Positions 51,904-60,436 of a stretch of DNA of 64,000 bases are shown piece after piece. The notes beneath the pieces were generated by a model. It had not been told where the DNA came from. It was given only the letters and a program-made list of their open reading frames with translations, and did no database searches. This DNA is from RGIG4034 sp045628945. Lineage in GTDB: Bacteria > Bacillota > Clostridia > Lachnospirales > Lachnospiraceae. Both the position numbers and the translations under genes were made by a program. The first letter of the stretch is position 1, and the number at the start of each line of letters is the position of its first letter. The stretch spans positions 25,052 through 89,051 of the forward strand of contig JAZQQG010000047.1 of NCBI GenBank assembly GCA_045628945.1, given 5' to 3'.

Positions 51904-54230
51904 CCGGAAGTCCTTTCGATGTCTACAACGCTCGGAACGTTGCGAAGCTTGTCAATAATATGTGTCAGTTCATCTTTTCCGCTAATCTCGAAGGAGATTG
52001 ACATAGTAACCACGCCCTGCTTACTGGTACGGGTGTTCAAGGAGCGGATGTCGATATTGCTCTCCGTAAGGGTTCGGGAGATATCTGCCAGGAAACCGTT
52101 ACGGTTATTTGCGTAGATCACAATCTCGGTCATATATCGACCGTTCTCTGCCACTGCCTCAGGCTGCCATTCGGCGTCAATCAGACGGGGAATGTCCTCC
52201 TCTGCCAGGCACTGCATATTAATACAGTCCGCACGATGAATCGTAATTCCGCGGCCTCTTGTTACGAAACCGACAATCGTATCTCCGGGCACCGGATTAC
52301 AGCACTTGGAGAACCGAACTGCCAGATCGTGGATGCCTTTTACCACAATACCGCTTCGCGACTTCGGCGAGACCTCATCATGGTTCATGGTCATCTCGGC
52401 AATCTGTGCTTCCACTTCTTCATTGGTCAGATTTTTCTGATGCTGCTTTTCAAACTGCTCCAGCATACGGTTAATAATCTGTGCTTCTCGAAGGCCGCCG
52501 TGTCCGACTGCCGCAAGGAGACTGTCCCAATCATGAAGTCCGTACTTATGCATTACATATTCCATGTATTCCGGCTTCAAAATATCTGCCGGATTGATGG
52601 AATGCATCTTGCAGTAGTTCTGTATCATTTCCTTGCCCTTTAGGATATTCTCCTCTTTGAGCTCGGATTTGAAAAACTGCGCAATCTTATTTTTGGCCTG
52701 CGTCGACTTCACCACATTCAACCAGTCCCTGCTGGGGCCCTTCGAATTCTGGTTTGTCATGATTTCGACGCAATCACCGTTCTTAATCTCATAATCAATG
52801 GTGACCAGCTTACCGTTTACCTTCGCGCCGACCATCTTATGGCCTACCTGCGAATGGATGCAGTAAGCAAAATCAATCGGAGTCGAACCAAACGGCAGAT
52901 TCTTCACTTCGCCCGTAGGGGTAAAGCAGTACACGGTATCCGAGAAAAGGTCCAAGTCACTTTTCAGAATGTTCATGAATTCCTTGTTATCGGACATATC
53001 ACGCTGCCATTCCAAAATCTGACGAAGCCAGGCAAGCTTCTCCTCTTCCTGGGTCTTATCGCCGACCTTTTTTCCGTCGGATGCTTCCTTGTATTTCCAA
53101 TGCGCGGCAATACCGTATTCAGCTGCCTTATGCATCTCATAGGTTCGAATCTGAATCTCAAAGGGTTGTCCCCAGGAGCCTAAAAGAGTCGTATGAAGCG
53201 ACTGATACATATTCTCTTTTGGCATTGCGATGTAATCCTTGAAACGACCCGGCATCGGCTTGTACATCGCATGAATCACACCAAGAGCGGCATAGCAATC
53301 CTTCACGGATTCCACAATAATACGAACCGCAAACAGGTCATAGATCTGATCCAACGTCTTGTTCTGGTTCTTCATCTTCTTGTAGATACTGAAGAAATGC
53401 TTCACACGGCCGTCGATTTTAGCTTCGATTCCCGCATTCTTAATATGTTCACTGACCTCTTCTACGATGGAACGAATATATTTCTCACGCTCCGTCTTCT
53501 GAATCGCAATCTTATCAACCAGATCAAAATATACCTCCGGCTGCAGATAACGAAGCGATAAGTCATCCAATTCAACCTTAATCTTCGAAATACCGAGTCG
53601 CTGTGCAATCGGTGCGTAGATTTCGATGGTTTCTCTCGCAATACGCTGCTGCTTTTCCGGGGGCTGATGCTCCAGCGTACGCATATTGTGAAGGCGGTCC
53701 GCCAGCTTGATTAAGATGACACGAATATCCTTCGCCATTGCAAGGAACATCTTACGGAAGTTCTCTGCCTGCATCTCCAATCGCTTGGCATCTTCATTGT
53801 CGGTATGCTGAAGCTTCAATTTCTGCAGTTTCGTCACACCGTCAACCAATTCGGCCACATCTTCTCCAAATTCAGCCGCAAGTGCTTCCTTGGTCATTAC
53901 GGTATCTTCCACAACATCATGCAAAAGGCCCGCAACAATGGTCTCCTTATCCAGCTCCAGGTCTGCCAGCACAATGGCCACACAGAGCGGATGAATAATA
54001 TAGGGCTCTCCGGAGCGGCGACGCTGATCCTTATGTGCCTCGCTTGCAACCTGATAGCCCTTCTCAATCATTGATATATCGTCGGATGGATGATACTTGC
54101 GGACACGCTTAATAAGGTCCTCATACAACTGCTCAGGACTCAAAAACTGCTCGATGGCTTCAATATGACCATCATCCAGTACCAATGTGCTCTTGGGTGC
54201 CACTACTCCTTCTTGTACGATCTCTTCCAT
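51900..54230 (-). CDS. relA: Bifunctional (p)ppGpp synthetase/hydrolase (Rel)
   Basis: A 776-aa long RSH enzyme. The HD hydrolase domain carries HKDQRRRSGEPYIIHPL near 65-81 and HDVVEDT near 103-109. The synthetase domain includes IIVESVKDCYAALGVIH and EIQIRTYEMHKAAEYGIAAHWKYK. A TGS domain (YCFTPTGEVKNLPFGSTPIDFAYCIHSQVG) and a C-terminal ACT domain follow. Both active sites look intact. It controls the stringent response at stalled ribosomes. It follows apt by 61 bp; apt-relA linkage is common in Firmicutes. Confidence 0.97.
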   Translation of the reverse strand: MEEIVQEGVVAPKSTLVLDDGHIEAIEQFLSPEQLYEDLIKRVRKYHPSDDISMIEKGYQVASEAHKDQRRRSGEPYIIHPLCVAIVLADLELDKETIVAGLLHDVVEDTVMTKEALAAEFGEDVAELVDGVTKLQKLKLQHTDNEDAKRLEMQAENFRKMFLAMAKDIRVILIKLADRLHNMRTLEHQPPEKQQRIARETIEIYAPIAQRLGISKIKVELDDLSLRYLQPEVYFDLVDKIAIQKTEREKYIRSIVEEVSEHIKNAGIEAKIDGRVKHFFSIYKKMKNQNKTLDQIYDLFAVRIIVESVKDCYAALGVIHAMYKPMPGRFKDYIAMPKENMYQSLHTTLLGSWGQPFEIQIRTYEMHKAAEYGIAAHWKYKEASDGKKVGDKTQEEEKLAWLRQILEWQRDMSDNKEFMNILKSDLDLFSDTVYCFTPTGEVKNLPFGSTPIDFAYCIHSQVGHKMVGAKVNGKLVTIDYEIKNGDCVEIMTNQNSKGPSRDWLNVVKSTQAKNKIAQFFKSELKEENILKGKEMIQNYCKMHSINPADILKPEYMEYVMHKYGLHDWDSLLAAVGHGGLREAQIINRMLEQFEKQHQKNLTNEEVEAQIAEMTMNHDEVSPKSRSGIVVKGIHDLAVRFSKCCNPVPGDTIVGFVTRGRGITIHRADCINMQCLAEEDIPRLIDAEWQPEAVAENGRYMTEIVIYANNRNGFLADISRTLTESNIDIRSLNTRTSKQGVVTMSISFEISGKDELTHIIDKLRNVPSVVDIERTSG

Positions 54231-54291
54231 AAGCCCGACCTCGAAAAAAGTATTTTCCTAAAAAAACAATTCTCTTTCTTCCCGAAAAGAA

Positions 54292-54816
54292 TTATTTGCC
54301 TTCGTAGGTAATGCAAGCATCCAAACGATAACCTGCAATTCTCTCACGCCCGTTCAAACCGGCCAATTCAATCATAACCACCACGCCGGCAACGACACCG
54401 CCCAAGGACTCCACCAACTTAATCATCGCTTCGGTCGTACCACCGGTCGCAATCAGATCATCCACAATCAGTACACGGTCACCCGGCTGAATGGAATCCT
54501 TGTGCATCTCGATGGTCGCCTTGCCATATTCCAAATCATAATCCTGCGATACGGTCTCGCAGGGCAATTTGCCTTTTTTACGAATTAACAGGAACGGCTT
54601 TTTGCGATTGTACGCAATCGGTGCTCCAAAAATAAAGCCACGGCTCTCCGCACCTGCCACTGCATCAAATTCAAGGTCCTTCACCAGGTCCGACATGGTA
54701 TCAACCGCCAAAGCGAATCCATCTGCATCCTGCAACACACTGGTTACATCGCGGAACATAATGCCCGGCTCCGGAAAATCAGGAATAGTTCTTACATATT
54801 CTTCTAATTTTTTCAT
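54292..54816 (-). CDS. apt: Adenine phosphoribosyltransferase
   Basis: A 174-aa purine-salvage enzyme converting adenine and PRPP to AMP. The start with EEYVRTIPDFPEPGIMFRDV, the adenine-site region AGAESRGFIFGAPIAY and the PRPP loop VLIVDDLIATGGT (about 114-126) are diagnostic. AAGGAGAGG precedes the ATG. It heads the apt-relA-MBL-hemZ unit. Confidence 0.98.
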   Translation of the reverse strand: MKKLEEYVRTIPDFPEPGIMFRDVTSVLQDADGFALAVDTMSDLVKDLEFDAVAGAESRGFIFGAPIAYNRKKPFLLIRKKGKLPCETVSQDYDLEYGKATIEMHKDSIQPGDRVLIVDDLIATGGTTEAMIKLVESLGGVVAGVVVMIELAGLNGRERIAGYRLDACITYEGK

Positions 54817-54853
54817 AAAAACCTCTCCTTATCACAAGCAAATGATTGTATCT

Positions 54854-54882
54854 ATTATACTCATATCGTCTGACAATGGCAA
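54854..54882 (-). promoter_or_regulatory. Promoter of the apt-relA unit
   Basis: TTGCCA (54882-54877) and TATAAT (54859-54854) on the minus strand with 17-base spacing, 38 bp before the apt start. Confidence 0.8.
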
Positions 54883-54935
54883 GCCTTTGAAATAAAAATC
54901 AACCGCCCTCCCTTCGTCTTTTTTTATGCAAACAA

Positions 54936-54957
54936 GCCCGCCGATTTCTCGGCGGGC
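54936..54957 (-). terminator. Terminator of groESL
   Basis: A GC-rich 9-bp stem GCCCGCCGA/TCGGCGGGC with a TTTC loop, followed on the minus strand by TTGTTTG. It is 34 bp past the groEL stop. The T-run is imperfect. Confidence 0.8.
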
Positions 54958-54991
54958 CCTATGTTACCTTCTATGTCGGAATCGGGAGGAA

Positions 54992-56611
54992 TTACATCAT
55001 TCCGCCCATGCCGCCTGCGGGCATCGCGGGCGTTTCTTCCTTAATGGTTGCAACGACAGACTCGGTGGTAAGCAGAGTACTTGCTACGCTGGTTGCGTTC
55101 TGAAGTGCGCTTCTGGTAACCTTCGCAGGATCAAGAATTCCTGCCTCAACCATGTTCACGTACTCATCCTTCAGTGCATCGTAACCGGTACCAACCTCGG
55201 ACTCACGAACCTTATTGATAATAACGCTGCCTTCCAGACCTGCATTGGCTGCAATGTGGAAAAGAGGAGCCTCCAGAGCCTTCAGAACAATCTGAGCACC
55301 GGTCTTCTCATCACCTTCCAGAGTCTCAGCAAGCTTGGCAACCTTCTTGGATGCGTGGATGTAAGCAGAACCACCACCGGAGATAATACCCTCTTCCACA
55401 GCCGCCTTGGTAGCTGCCAAAGCATCCTCCATACGAAGTTTTGCTTCTTTCATCTCGGTCTCGGTAGCTGCACCGACACGAATTACCGCTACGCCACCGG
55501 CAAGCTTTGCAAGACGCTCCTGTAACTTCTCGCGATCGAAATCAGAGGTCGTATCCTCGATCTGCTTCTTAATCTGAGCAACTCGACCTGCGATAGCATC
55601 CTTATCACCTTCCCCATCAACGATGATGGTGGTATCCTTCTGAACCTTAACGGACTTCGCATGACCTAACATACTAAGATCTGCATCCTTAAGCTCCAGA
55701 CCAAGATCTGCGGAGATTACGGTACCGCCGGTCAAGATAGCGATATCTTCCAGCATAGCCTTTCTTCTGTCGCCGTATCCGGGAGCCTTCACTGCTACTA
55801 CAGAGAAGGTACCGCGTAACTTATTGACGATTAAGGTAGTAAGAGCCTCGCCCTCAACATCCTCTGCAATAATTAACAACTTCGCACCGCTCTGAACAAT
55901 CTTCTCAAGAACAGGAAGAATATCCTGAATATTGCTGATCTTCTTATCGGTGATTAAGATATAAGGGCTGTCCAAAACAGCTTCCATCTTATCCATATCG
56001 GTCGCCATGTACGCAGAGATGTAACCACGATCAAACTGCATACCTTCTACCAGGTCAAGCGCGGGCTTCATGGTCTTGCTCTCTTCGATGGTGATAACGC
56101 CGTCTCCGCTCACCTTCTCCATTGCATCGGCCACCATATTACCAACTTCTTCGTCACCTGCGGAGATTGCTGCAACCTTCGCAATGTGCTGCTTACCGTT
56201 TACCTTGGAACTCATCTCCTTAATGGCCTCAACTGCACACTCGGTAGCCTTCTTCATACCCTTTCTTAAGATAATCGGATTGGCACCTGCTGCCAGGTTC
56301 TTCATTCCTGCATTAATCATTGCCTGTGCAAGAACGGTTGCGGTAGTGGTACCGTCACCGGCTACATCATTGGTCTTCGTTGCAACTTCCTTAACAAGCT
56401 GTGCACCCATGTTCTCAAAGGAATCTTCCAGTTCGATTTCCTTTGCAATGGTAACACCGTCATTGGTGATCAGGGGAGCACCATATGCCTTATCCAATAC
56501 AACGTTTCTACCCTTAGGTCCAAGGGTTACGCGAACGGTATTCGCTAACTTATTCACACCGGCCTCGAGAGCTTCACGAGCCTCTGCGCCATACTTAATC
56601 TCTTTTGCCAT
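54992..56611 (-). CDS. groEL: Chaperonin GroEL (Hsp60)
   Basis: A 539-aa chaperonin subunit that forms the double-ring folding chamber. N-terminal TLGPKGRNVVLDKAYGAP, the ATP-site GDGTTTATVLAQ near 85-96, family signature AAVEEGIISGGG near 402-413 and the Gly-Met tail (GGMGGMM) are all present. It is cotranscribed with groES, 18 bp upstream, under CIRCE control. Confidence 0.99.
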   Translation of the reverse strand: MAKEIKYGAEAREALEAGVNKLANTVRVTLGPKGRNVVLDKAYGAPLITNDGVTIAKEIELEDSFENMGAQLVKEVATKTNDVAGDGTTTATVLAQAMINAGMKNLAAGANPIILRKGMKKATECAVEAIKEMSSKVNGKQHIAKVAAISAGDEEVGNMVADAMEKVSGDGVITIEESKTMKPALDLVEGMQFDRGYISAYMATDMDKMEAVLDSPYILITDKKISNIQDILPVLEKIVQSGAKLLIIAEDVEGEALTTLIVNKLRGTFSVVAVKAPGYGDRRKAMLEDIAILTGGTVISADLGLELKDADLSMLGHAKSVKVQKDTTIIVDGEGDKDAIAGRVAQIKKQIEDTTSDFDREKLQERLAKLAGGVAVIRVGAATETEMKEAKLRMEDALAATKAAVEEGIISGGGSAYIHASKKVAKLAETLEGDEKTGAQIVLKALEAPLFHIAANAGLEGSVIINKVRESEVGTGYDALKDEYVNMVEAGILDPAKVTRSALQNATSVASTLLTTESVVATIKEETPAMPAGGMGGMM

Positions 56612-56629
56612 GCTATTATTGCCTCCTAA

Positions 56630-56914
56630 TTACTGAATCACTGCCAGAATATCATTCTGCTTCACGATGATATACTCGGTATCCTCGATCTTCACTTCGG
56701 TTCCGGCATACTTCGAATAGATTACCTGGTCGCCAACCTTGACTTCCATCTTCACTTCCTTGCCATCCACAACACCGCCGGGGCCTACTGCAAGAACCTC
56801 AGCCTGCTGGGGCTTCTCCTTGTTCTGACCGGGAAGAACGATTCCGGACTTGGTGGTCTCTTCTGCTACGAGTTGCTTCAATACAACTCTGTCGCCCAAA
56901 GGTACTAACTTCAT
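56630..56914 (-). CDS. groES: Co-chaperonin GroES (Hsp10)
   Basis: A 94-aa lid protein of the chaperonin. PLGDRVVLKQLVAEETTKSGIVLP spans the start and the mobile loop region; the rest of the beta-barrel (DQVIYSKYAGTEVKIEDTEYIIVKQNDILAVIQ) is complete. GGAGGA precedes the ATG. It is the first gene behind the CIRCE operator. Confidence 0.99.
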   Translation of the reverse strand: MKLVPLGDRVVLKQLVAEETTKSGIVLPGQNKEKPQQAEVLAVGPGGVVDGKEVKMEVKVGDQVIYSKYAGTEVKIEDTEYIIVKQNDILAVIQ

Positions 56915-57031
56915 AACATAATCCTCCTTGTTTTGCGAAGCAAAATCCGGGCCCGTTGGCGAGGGAGCGGATTTTACTCCTTATTTTCAAACATTCTCTT
57001 TCAAAAGAGCAATGCGATTGTAATTGGTCTG

Positions 57032-57058
57032 TTAGCACTCGTTGTTGTGGAGTGCTAA
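57032..57058. promoter_or_regulatory. CIRCE operator (HrcA binding site)
   Basis: TTAGCACTC (57032-57040), nine bases, then GAGTGCTAA (57050-57058): an exact match to the CIRCE consensus TTAGCACTC-N9-GAGTGCTAA. It lies a few bases downstream of the -10 box, over the start of transcription, so HrcA would repress groESL until heat shock. hrcA itself is not in the window. Confidence 0.98.
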
Positions 57059-57069
57059 CATCTAAACAT

Positions 57070-57098
57070 AAGATACCACCAGCCCCTGTAATTGTCAA
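57070..57098 (-). promoter_or_regulatory. Promoter of groESL
   Basis: A perfect -35 TTGACA (57098-57093) and TATCTT (57075-57070) on the minus strand with 17-base spacing, immediately upstream of CIRCE. Confidence 0.88.
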
Positions 57099-57131
57099 CC
57101 TATCGAAAAATGAAAAATTTATAAACCACGC

Positions 57132-57160
57132 AAAAACAGCCCGGCATTCAACCGGGCTGC
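57132..57160 (-). terminator. Terminator of the diguanylate cyclase gene
   Basis: CAGCCCGG (57137-57144) pairs with CCGGGCTG (57152-57159) around an ATTCAA-containing loop; TTTTTG follows on the minus strand. It is 14 bp past the stop codon. Confidence 0.9.
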
Positions 57161-57173
57161 AAAAACTCTTTGG

Positions 57174-58280
57174 TTATTTGATTTTCATATTGGTAACAAC
57201 CTGATTCTTACCGTGATTCTTTCCATAGTAGAGATACTCGTCCGCCGTCTTAATCAATTGTTCAATGGTAAAGCCTTCAATATATTCCGACACACCAAAG
57301 GTCATGCTGACCGAAACCTTATCCTCTCCGAATTCCATCGTATGCACACAGACATCCTGACGAATTCGTTCCGCAATCTTCTTGGCAACATCCCGCTTGG
57401 CCTGAATCAACACAAGGAACTCTTCTCCACCCCAACGGGCAACATAGTCCTCACTGCGGCAGTCCTCTCGCAAAACGCCCGAGATATACTTGATTACCTC
57501 ATCCCCGCACTCATGCCCATAGGTGTCGTTCACATGTTTGAAATCATCAATGTCACACATAATCAGACAGAAACGATTCTCCGTTCCGCGAGCGCGATCC
57601 ATAGCTTTTTTCAGATACTCCTCCATACTGCGGCGATTGTAGAGTCCGGTCAGCGGATCCACTCTGGAGATATTGTTCAACTGACTGTTTTCTTCCACCA
57701 GCGTATTCTTCGATGCTACAATCTCCATATAGAACAGCATGGTAAAAAAGAACACCAGGAAGAAGGTTGCACTGATATTAATCAGATGGAAGGTCGGCTC
57801 CGCCCAACCTGCGCGAATACGTACCAGACCGATTTTGCCCCTGCAGAAAATGTACAGTACACAATAGCATGCCCAGTTAATCAGCGACAACAGAATCTGA
57901 AGAAGCCCCTTCATACGAATTGACGGAATACTGTACGTCACGAAGAAAATCGTCGGAATCAGTGCCGCCAGATAATTCAGAAAACCGAATCGAAGACCTA
58001 ATAAAACCGTTGCGCCTCCGCAGACGAGCAATAACTCTGCCGCCGCCAGAATTGAGGACAACAACACTCTGCGACGATGAAAAAACGAAATCACCATCGC
58101 GTAATACAGAAGACACAGGGAAGTAACAATGGTCATCGGAACCATATGCGTTACCACTGCAATCACAAAATAAACCAAATGAATCGCGGTAATACAGGTT
58201 AATAATACCGCAACCTTGGCATCCAATGTGACCTGCGTCTTGGCGGTTAAAAATTCTCGAAAATGTTTACCAACTTTCAT
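57174..58280 (-). CDS. Membrane diguanylate cyclase with a GGDEF domain
   Basis: A 368-aa protein with about six N-terminal membrane helices (residues 20-200) and a cytosolic GGDEF domain (about 205-368) that makes c-di-GMP from two GTP. The active site is GGEEF at 284-288, preceded five residues earlier by RSED (275-278), the RxxD inhibitory site for product feedback. DPLTGLYNRRSMEEYL opens the domain and DIDDFKHVNDTYGHECGD is the metal/guanine-binding part. The membrane sensor type is not identified. It has its own promoter and terminator and follows the chemoreceptor gene. Confidence 0.94.
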   Translation of the reverse strand: MKVGKHFREFLTAKTQVTLDAKVAVLLTCITAIHLVYFVIAVVTHMVPMTIVTSLCLLYYAMVISFFHRRRVLLSSILAAAELLLVCGGATVLLGLRFGFLNYLAALIPTIFFVTYSIPSIRMKGLLQILLSLINWACYCVLYIFCRGKIGLVRIRAGWAEPTFHLINISATFFLVFFFTMLFYMEIVASKNTLVEENSQLNNISRVDPLTGLYNRRSMEEYLKKAMDRARGTENRFCLIMCDIDDFKHVNDTYGHECGDEVIKYISGVLREDCRSEDYVARWGGEEFLVLIQAKRDVAKKIAERIRQDVCVHTMEFGEDKVSVSMTFGVSEYIEGFTIEQLIKTADEYLYYGKNHGKNQVVTNMKIK

Positions 58281-58301
58281 TCGAATCCCCCTATATATAC
58301 A

Positions 58302-58329
58302 AACATAACACTTTTTTCGAGAAATGCAA
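58302..58329 (-). promoter_or_regulatory. Candidate promoter of the diguanylate cyclase gene
   Basis: TTGCAT (58329-58324) and TATGTT (58307-58302) on the minus strand, 16 bases apart, 22 bp before the ATG. A palindrome GTACTATAGTAC lies at 58341-58352, just upstream of the -35 box. Confidence 0.5.
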
Positions 58330-58353
58330 GGTCTTTTTTAGTACTATAGTACC

Positions 58354-58385
58354 AAAAGACCACCGTTATACAACGATGGTCTTTT
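58354..58385 (-). terminator. Terminator of the chemoreceptor gene
   Basis: A 14-bp stem (AAAAGACCATCGTT with AACGGTGGTCTTTT on the minus strand, one G-U pair), loop of four bases, with the T-run built into the stem. It lies 26 bp past the stop codon. Confidence 0.88.
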
Positions 58386-58410
58386 ATCATAGGATGAATT
58401 TTCAATCAAA

Positions 58411-60222
58411 TTACAGTTTGAACATCGCTGCAATTTCATTCAACTTGCCAACGGATACAACACAGTCATCAACAAGCTCGTTATTCTGAACGGTCTCGGT
58501 AACAACATCCGTGGTCTTACTTGCAATATCGGTAACACCGATGGTTGCTTCGTTAATCGTGGAGTTGATGCCGTTCAGAGCCTCAGCGATCTCGGAAATC
58601 GTTCCGGTCAGGGACTGGATGGAGGACTCAATCTCCTTCATGCTGGTCTGTACAACCGCTGCGTCGTCGCTGTACTGAACGCTAACCTCCTGGAACTGTG
58701 CATAATCCTTAATAACCACATTCTCAAGGAAGTCCGTGGTATCCTCTAAGGACTTGGTCATCTTGGCAACTGCCGCATTGACTTCCTTAACGATGTTATT
58801 GATATCGCCAACCGTCTGAGAGGTCTGATTTGCCAGATTACCGATTTCGGTAGCAACAACCGCGAATCCGCGGCCTGCCTCTCCTGCTCTTGCAGCCTCA
58901 ATGGATGCATTCAGTGCAAGTAAGCTGGTCTGGGAAGAGATTGCCATAATGGCATCGGTCAGTTCATTAATCTTATTAACAGCCTTGGAGTCTTCAATTG
59001 CCTCGTCGGTCTTCGCCTTAACTTCCTGATACATTGCAGTGGTACGGGTGCTTGCTTCCTCGGTGGTAGCCTTAAGCTTCGTAGCTCTGTCCTGAATCTC
59101 GTAGGATAAGGTCTCACCGGACTTCGACAGATTCTCAATTTCATTGGCCGCATTCTGCATATGGCCGATGTTGTTGTTAATCGTCTCGGTGGTAGCGGAG
59201 GTCTCCTGCATTCCTGCTGCCAGCTCTTCGGTGGTAGCGGAGTTATCGGTACATACCTGATTGATGCTTGCGGAGATATTCTTCAGTTCTTCAACGTTGC
59301 CGTTGATCTGCTTGCTGGACTCGCTGATGTCTACAACCATATTACGCAGTGCGGAACGCATCTCTGCAACGGAGCGCGCCATGGCACCGGTCTCATCCTT
59401 ACGGCTGACAAGCTTCTCGGAGTTTGCATTGTGAGTGAAATCCAATGCTGCGGTCTGGCCGACAATATCGGAAATCTGAGTGATTGGCTTGGTAATCATC
59501 TTACTTACGACATAAGCAAGAGCTGCCGCTACAAGAATAATCACAACAACCAGAATAATTAAGGTTACACGTAAGGAAGCCAGTTCCTTGCTTAACTTGT
59601 CAACGCTTGCAAGCGCCTCATCCTCGTCCGCGGTAATTACCAGAATGGAATCATCGTTCAATACCATATAGGATGCGTACTTGATTGCGCCCTTGAATTC
59701 ATAGGATACACAAGCGGTAGCGGGATGCTTGCCTGCCTGAATATCGGATGCCAGTCCTGCAACAACGGAGTTGGTAACCGGTGCACCAACCTTCGAAGCG
59801 GTCGGGTGGAACATCATGGTCTTATCGCTCCATACAAGGTATGCGTAGGAGCTGCTCATACCGTCTACCTGAACACCACCTAAGGCTTCGTTATATTCCT
59901 CATAAGACAGAGTGGAAAGTTCCGCTTTACCAATTACGTTATCGCCATCCTTTAACTCGATCTCAACCTTGGGAGCATCCTCCCCTTTATTCTCCAGCAT
60001 GATGTTCAGAGTCTCGCCATAAGCCTCGGCCATGCTGAGCATTCCGTTCTGGATAGCACTCATATTCGCTTTCTTGCTATCCGAAACAATCTTATCGGCA
60101 TTCTGTAACATCAGTACCAACGTAACAACGTTTGAAATTAGTACCGCACAGATTACTACAAGAATAATCTTGAAACTGATGGAGGAAAAGAATCCGACTT
60201 TGTCCTTTTTCTTCTGGTTCAT
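58411..60222 (-). CDS. Methyl-accepting chemotaxis protein
   Basis: A 603-aa transmembrane chemoreceptor. Helix 1 is at about 13-33, followed by an extracellular sensor region (about 36-210, a single Cache-like domain by size), helix 2 at about 215-240, a HAMP domain and a long signalling coiled coil. The CheA/CheW-contacting hairpin tip is visible as AISSQTSLLALNASIEAARAG and then EAGRGFAVVATEIGNLA. The ligand is unknown. GGAGA precedes the ATG. No consensus sigma-D promoter is visible upstream. Confidence 0.95.
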   Translation of the reverse strand: MNQKKKDKVGFFSSISFKIILVVICAVLISNVVTLVLMLQNADKIVSDSKKANMSAIQNGMLSMAEAYGETLNIMLENKGEDAPKVEIELKDGDNVIGKAELSTLSYEEYNEALGGVQVDGMSSSYAYLVWSDKTMMFHPTASKVGAPVTNSVVAGLASDIQAGKHPATACVSYEFKGAIKYASYMVLNDDSILVITADEDEALASVDKLSKELASLRVTLIILVVVIILVAAALAYVVSKMITKPITQISDIVGQTAALDFTHNANSEKLVSRKDETGAMARSVAEMRSALRNMVVDISESSKQINGNVEELKNISASINQVCTDNSATTEELAAGMQETSATTETINNNIGHMQNAANEIENLSKSGETLSYEIQDRATKLKATTEEASTRTTAMYQEVKAKTDEAIEDSKAVNKINELTDAIMAISSQTSLLALNASIEAARAGEAGRGFAVVATEIGNLANQTSQTVGDINNIVKEVNAAVAKMTKSLEDTTDFLENVVIKDYAQFQEVSVQYSDDAAVVQTSMKEIESSIQSLTGTISEIAEALNGINSTINEATIGVTDIASKTTDVVTETVQNNELVDDCVVSVGKLNEIAAMFKL

Positions 60223-60352
60223 ACATTGTCTCCTTAATAGTATTCTTCATCTTATGCATCTGTGATATGGATATGATACACAAGATATATGTTAGGTAAT
60301 GCATATTCTATCACAATTTGCACAAAAACGGAAGAGAAATTTGCTCGTTATA

Positions 60353-60380
60353 TTGCATTTTTTCATATTTTCGGTAAAAT
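60353..60380 (+). promoter_or_regulatory. Candidate promoter of the ABC-F operon
   Basis: TTGCAT (60353-60358) and TAAAAT (60375-60380) with a 16-base spacer, 56 bp before the start codon. The 214-bp divergent region toward the chemoreceptor gene shows no other clear element. Confidence 0.5.
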
Positions 60381-60436
60381 GAAATACGGTTAGAAAAATG
60401 CATACCTATATAAAATAGAAATTAGGAGAACACAAC

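Noticed and set aside
56070..56636. Plus-strand 188-codon open frame opposite groEL
   Set aside because: It lies wholly antisense to groEL, has no ribosome site and no recognisable protein features; it reflects codon bias of the real gene.
56799..57098. Minus-strand 99-codon open frame across the groES start, CIRCE and promoter
   Set aside because: It overlaps groES in another frame and runs through the promoter and operator, so it is not a gene.
58281..60436. c-di-GMP riboswitch or sigma-D promoter near the diguanylate cyclase and chemoreceptor genes
   Set aside because: I looked for GEMM-type conserved segments and for GCCGATAA-like boxes in both leaders and found neither.
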